A stretch of 64,000 bases of DNA from Massilia sp. METH4. GTDB taxonomy: Bacteria; Pseudomonadota; Gammaproteobacteria; Burkholderiales; Burkholderiaceae_D. The DNA lies in NCBI RefSeq assembly GCF_037094685.1, contig NZ_CP146614.1, positions 2,480,001 to 2,544,000 of the forward strand. The letters are read 5' to 3'. Positions 61,805-64,000 of this stretch are shown here, in pieces. The translations under genes and the position numbers were made by a program. The notes under the pieces are model-generated. The model made no database searches and was not told the DNA's origin. It was given only the letters and a program-made list of their open reading frames with translations. Numbering within the stretch: the stretch's first letter is position 1; the number at the start of each line of letters is the position of its first letter.

Positions 61805-62692
61805 TCAGCCGGCCGCGGCGTGCCAGCCGGCAAGCCCGTTGATCGCATCTTCCTTCGCCTTGGCTTCGATCTCGATCCACGGGGCGCGCGCATACGACGA
61901 TGGCATCACCGTGATCAGGTCCGAATGCTGGCGGTCGTTGAACGACGTGCGGCCGTTCGAGATATGCACGAGCTGGTGCTCGGGCACGGCCCAGGTGCCG
62001 CGCGCCTTGTCCAGCATTTCGCCCACGCTCGGATCGTCGTAGCTGTCCAGCCCCTCGTGCACGATGTGGTGGTGGGCATCGAACACCATCGGCACGCCGC
62101 TGCGCAGGCAGATCTCGTGGATTTCGCTGGCGCTGTACGCATATTCGTCGTTCTCCAGGCCCAGGCGGCAGCGGATCGCCTCGGGCAGGCGGGCGATGCA
62201 GCCCACCAGCGCGTCGGCGCGGTCGGCCTTGCCGCCATGGATTTCCAGCAGCGCCCAGGGTGTGCGCGGCTGGGCCAGCAGATCCATGATGTCCGCATGC
62301 ATTTGCAGGATCTTGATGCTGTTTTCCACCACGCCAACTGAATCCGAGCTCAGCACCACGAACTGGTCGGGGTGCATCACCAGGCGGATGCCGCGCTCCA
62401 GCGCCCGGGCACCGGTGCGCGCGAGCGTGTCGGCGAACGGCGCCAGCACTTCACGGCCGATGTCCTCGTCCGAAAACGGGAACAGGGAAGAGGGCATGCG
62501 GTACAGCCGAATATTTTCTTGCTCGCAATAGCGCAGCGCGTTGTCCAGGACCTGGATGTTGCTGCGGTACAGGTCGTCCAGGAGTTTGCGCTGGCCGTCC
62601 AGCGACTGGTCGAGCAGGCGCTTGCGCGTAATGGTGCGGTAGCGCACGGCATTCGAGACGGTGATGCAGACGAGGCCGAGGTGTGGAGGCAT
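61805..62692 (-). CDS. uvsE: UV DNA damage endonuclease UvsE
   Basis: 295 aa from the ATG at 62692. TIM-barrel AP-endonuclease-like fold of the UVDE family: LGLVCITVS at the start, RMPSSLFPFSDE, MHPDQFVVLSS, LLEIHGGKADRADAL, LENDEYAYSASEI and VFDAHHHIVHEG give the metal-binding His/Glu/Asp set. It nicks 5' of UV photoproducts and abasic lesions, an excision route independent of UvrABC. An in-frame extension to 62800 lacks motif support. Confidence 0.92.
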   Translation of the reverse strand: MPPHLGLVCITVSNAVRYRTITRKRLLDQSLDGQRKLLDDLYRSNIQVLDNALRYCEQENIRLYRMPSSLFPFSDEDIGREVLAPFADTLARTGARALERGIRLVMHPDQFVVLSSDSVGVVENSIKILQMHADIMDLLAQPRTPWALLEIHGGKADRADALVGCIARLPEAIRCRLGLENDEYAYSASEIHEICLRSGVPMVFDAHHHIVHEGLDSYDDPSVGEMLDKARGTWAVPEHQLVHISNGRTSFNDRQHSDLITVMPSSYARAPWIEIEAKAKEDAINGLAGWHAAAG

Positions 62693-62833
62693 GACCGGAT
62701 GGATGGTGGCTGACGTTCCAGCGATTCTAGCCAAGGCGGCGTGGCGGGCGGCGCGCCACTGGATGTAACGTGCGGGAAATACCGGCAATCCATGATTCAA
62801 TACTTGTCCTGGTCAAATCGCGGAGGATCGATC

Positions 62834-63043
62834 ATGGCGGATGAGTTCAAGGCTGGCGACAAGGTGCAGTGGCATTCCTCGCAAGGCGTCGTGCACGGCA
62901 CCGTGAAAAAGAAGCTGATGTCGCCCACCGATATCAAGGGGCATCACGTGGCGGCGTCGCAGGACAACCCGGAATACCTGGTCGTCAGCGACAAGACCGG
63001 GGCCGAAGCGGCGCACAAGGGCAGCGCGTTGAAAAAAGCGTGA
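62834..63043 (+). CDS. small Tudor-like (DUF2945) protein
   Basis: 69 aa from the ATG at 62834 with GGAGG upstream. FKAGDKVQWHSSQGVVHGTV then ASQDNPEYLVVSDKTG and AAHKGSALKK match the HVA1/DUF2945 TUDOR-type family of short proteins. Function unknown. Confidence 0.8.
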   Translation: MADEFKAGDKVQWHSSQGVVHGTVKKKLMSPTDIKGHHVAASQDNPEYLVVSDKTGAEAAHKGSALKKA

Positions 63044-63122
63044 CCGCCGCGGACGTTTTTGCAACGGATAATCCGGTTCTTGTGTAAGGTGATGCCTATC
63101 GCCCACCAAGCAACCGACGGAC

Positions 63123-64000
63123 ATGACCAGCGCGGCATCACCCGGCACTATCACGCTCTACAAGAACCACGTACTTTTCCTGTCGCAGAGCTTTTTCATC
63201 AAGGACAACCGCGGTGAATTGCTGCTGCACGCCCACAAGTACGACTTCGACATCGCCTTCTTCAGCGAACTGAGCGCCTTCGCCAGCGCCGTGGAGGCGG
63301 CTGGCGAGAACGACCTGTTCGTGATCGACCTGGATGCGCTGCACAATATGCAGTCGGATATGCAATCGTCGCGCAAGACACTGATGCTCGGCGAATTGCT
63401 GGCGCGCCTGCCGGGCGGGCACAGTTACGTCTACCTGCAATCGGCGCGGCAGGGCGGCCGCTTCCTGTTGCAACAGCGGCTGGTGGACAGCGATTGCCTG
63501 GCCTACGCGGAAAAGCCGATCGCCAACGACGTGCTGGTGGACAAGCTGTTCAACCTGTTCGTGCAAAAGAAGCGCGGCGACCTGATGCGCCTGATCTACC
63601 TGGGCGATGCCGGGCACATCGACGCGGCCGCGCTGCTGGAACAGCGGGTCGAGGTGATCTGCTATAGCGACGTGCAAACGCTGCACCTGCGCGTGAAGGA
63701 CCAGCAGCCGGATATGGTGCTGATCGCCGACGACGAATACGAACGCACGGAAGCGATCGTGCGCGTGCTCAAGAAGAATATCGAGGCCGACCCCGTGCGC
63801 GAAATCATGATGCTGCAACGCCGTGTCGACGTGGAGCTGACGCGCCGCGCGCTGGCCAGCGGCTTCGACGGCATTATGCCGCTAATTACGCGCGAGCTGC
63901 TGACGGCGCATCTGGTCAACCGCGCCAACAAGATCCGCGTCAGCAAGGACCTGATCGGCAAGGACCGGGCCACGGGCCTGTTGAACAAGGTAGGCCTGCA
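63123..64000 (+). CDS. diguanylate cyclase-type response regulator (partial)
   Basis: The frame is open from the ATG at 63123 to the window end (292 codons). Two receiver-like segments (ENDLFVIDLDAL and PDMVLIADDEYERTE) with Asp-rich beta strands come first. The start of a GGDEF domain follows at the edge (DLIGKDRATGLLNKVGL, the D-x-TGLLN opening). The catalytic GGDEF motif lies beyond base 64000. Likely makes c-di-GMP on phosphorylation; the sensor is not in the window. Confidence 0.8.
   Translation, partial: MTSAASPGTITLYKNHVLFLSQSFFIKDNRGELLLHAHKYDFDIAFFSELSAFASAVEAAGENDLFVIDLDALHNMQSDMQSSRKTLMLGELLARLPGGHSYVYLQSARQGGRFLLQQRLVDSDCLAYAEKPIANDVLVDKLFNLFVQKKRGDLMRLIYLGDAGHIDAAALLEQRVEVICYSDVQTLHLRVKDQQPDMVLIADDEYERTEAIVRVLKKNIEADPVREIMMLQRRVDVELTRRALASGFDGIMPLITRELLTAHLVNRANKIRVSKDLIGKDRATGLLNKVGL

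Overview
The window is high-GC DNA with one-directional, tightly overlapping genes (many ATGA or GTGA stop/start overlaps) and beta-proteobacterial markers: TamAB, QueC, a UvsE-type UV endonuclease, an Erwinia/Pantoea-style crt cluster, a T6SS island, and short palindromic intergenic repeats. The gene set and repeat style fit an environmental Oxalobacteraceae bacterium (Massilia/Duganella/Pseudoduganella type). This assignment is inference; there is no rRNA in the window.

Layout. 1-2.3 kb: 3' part of an SMC-like ATPase. 2.3-2.7 kb: cluster of palindromic repeats. 2.7-4.6 kb: class IV aminotransferase divergent from a LysR regulator. 4.5-11.5 kb: carotenoid cluster crtE-X-Y-I-B with convergent crtZ, predicted to make zeaxanthin glucosides. 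11.6 kb: MITE-like element. 11.7-14.4 kb: TIGR01777 epimerase-like protein, two unrecognised genes, one small protein. 14.6-20.8 kb: tamB/tamA. 21-24.2 kb: queC, small membrane protein, porin, and a gene behind a near-perfect LexA box. 24.3-33.5 kb: GAF histidine kinase, HD-GYP response regulator, Nei-like glycosylase, DUF3016 protein, thioesterase, dienelactone hydrolase, CHASE-PAS-GGDEF-EAL protein. 33.6-39.7 kb: hydrolase, DEAD-box helicase with two DbpA-type domains, a lone TnsB-like protein with an apparently lost catalytic triad, and an unknown gene. 40.1-46.1 kb: a sigma-54 promoter ahead of a Tat-exported flavin amine oxidase, cytochrome c and exported RidA, followed by a TonB-dependent receptor and a hydrolase. 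46.2-56.2 kb: T6SS genes tssK / tssF-tssG-vgrG with a lipase effector, putative Tli4-type immunity protein and PAAR. 56.3-64 kb: MazG-like protein, GNAT, M1 aminopeptidase, an EndoU-type nuclease fused to a lamin-tail domain, UvsE, a small Tudor-like protein and the start of a diguanylate cyclase.

How the genes work together. The crt genes form one coherent pathway (GGPP to phytoene, lycopene, beta-carotene, zeaxanthin, glucoside). The 40-42.7 kb operon looks like a periplasmic amine dehydrogenation module: flavoenzyme, electron acceptor and imine deaminase, all exported. The T6SS block is a baseplate core plus a swappable effector cassette; base composition drops abruptly after the conserved VgrG core. 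Three c-di-GMP genes (25.8, 30.5 and 63.1 kb) suggest second-messenger signalling.

The most unusual items are the EndoU-LTD fusion, the degenerate TnsB-like protein, the sigma-54-driven amine/cytochrome/RidA operon, the LexA-boxed unknown gene, and the family of palindromic repeats that includes a 41-bp periodic array.
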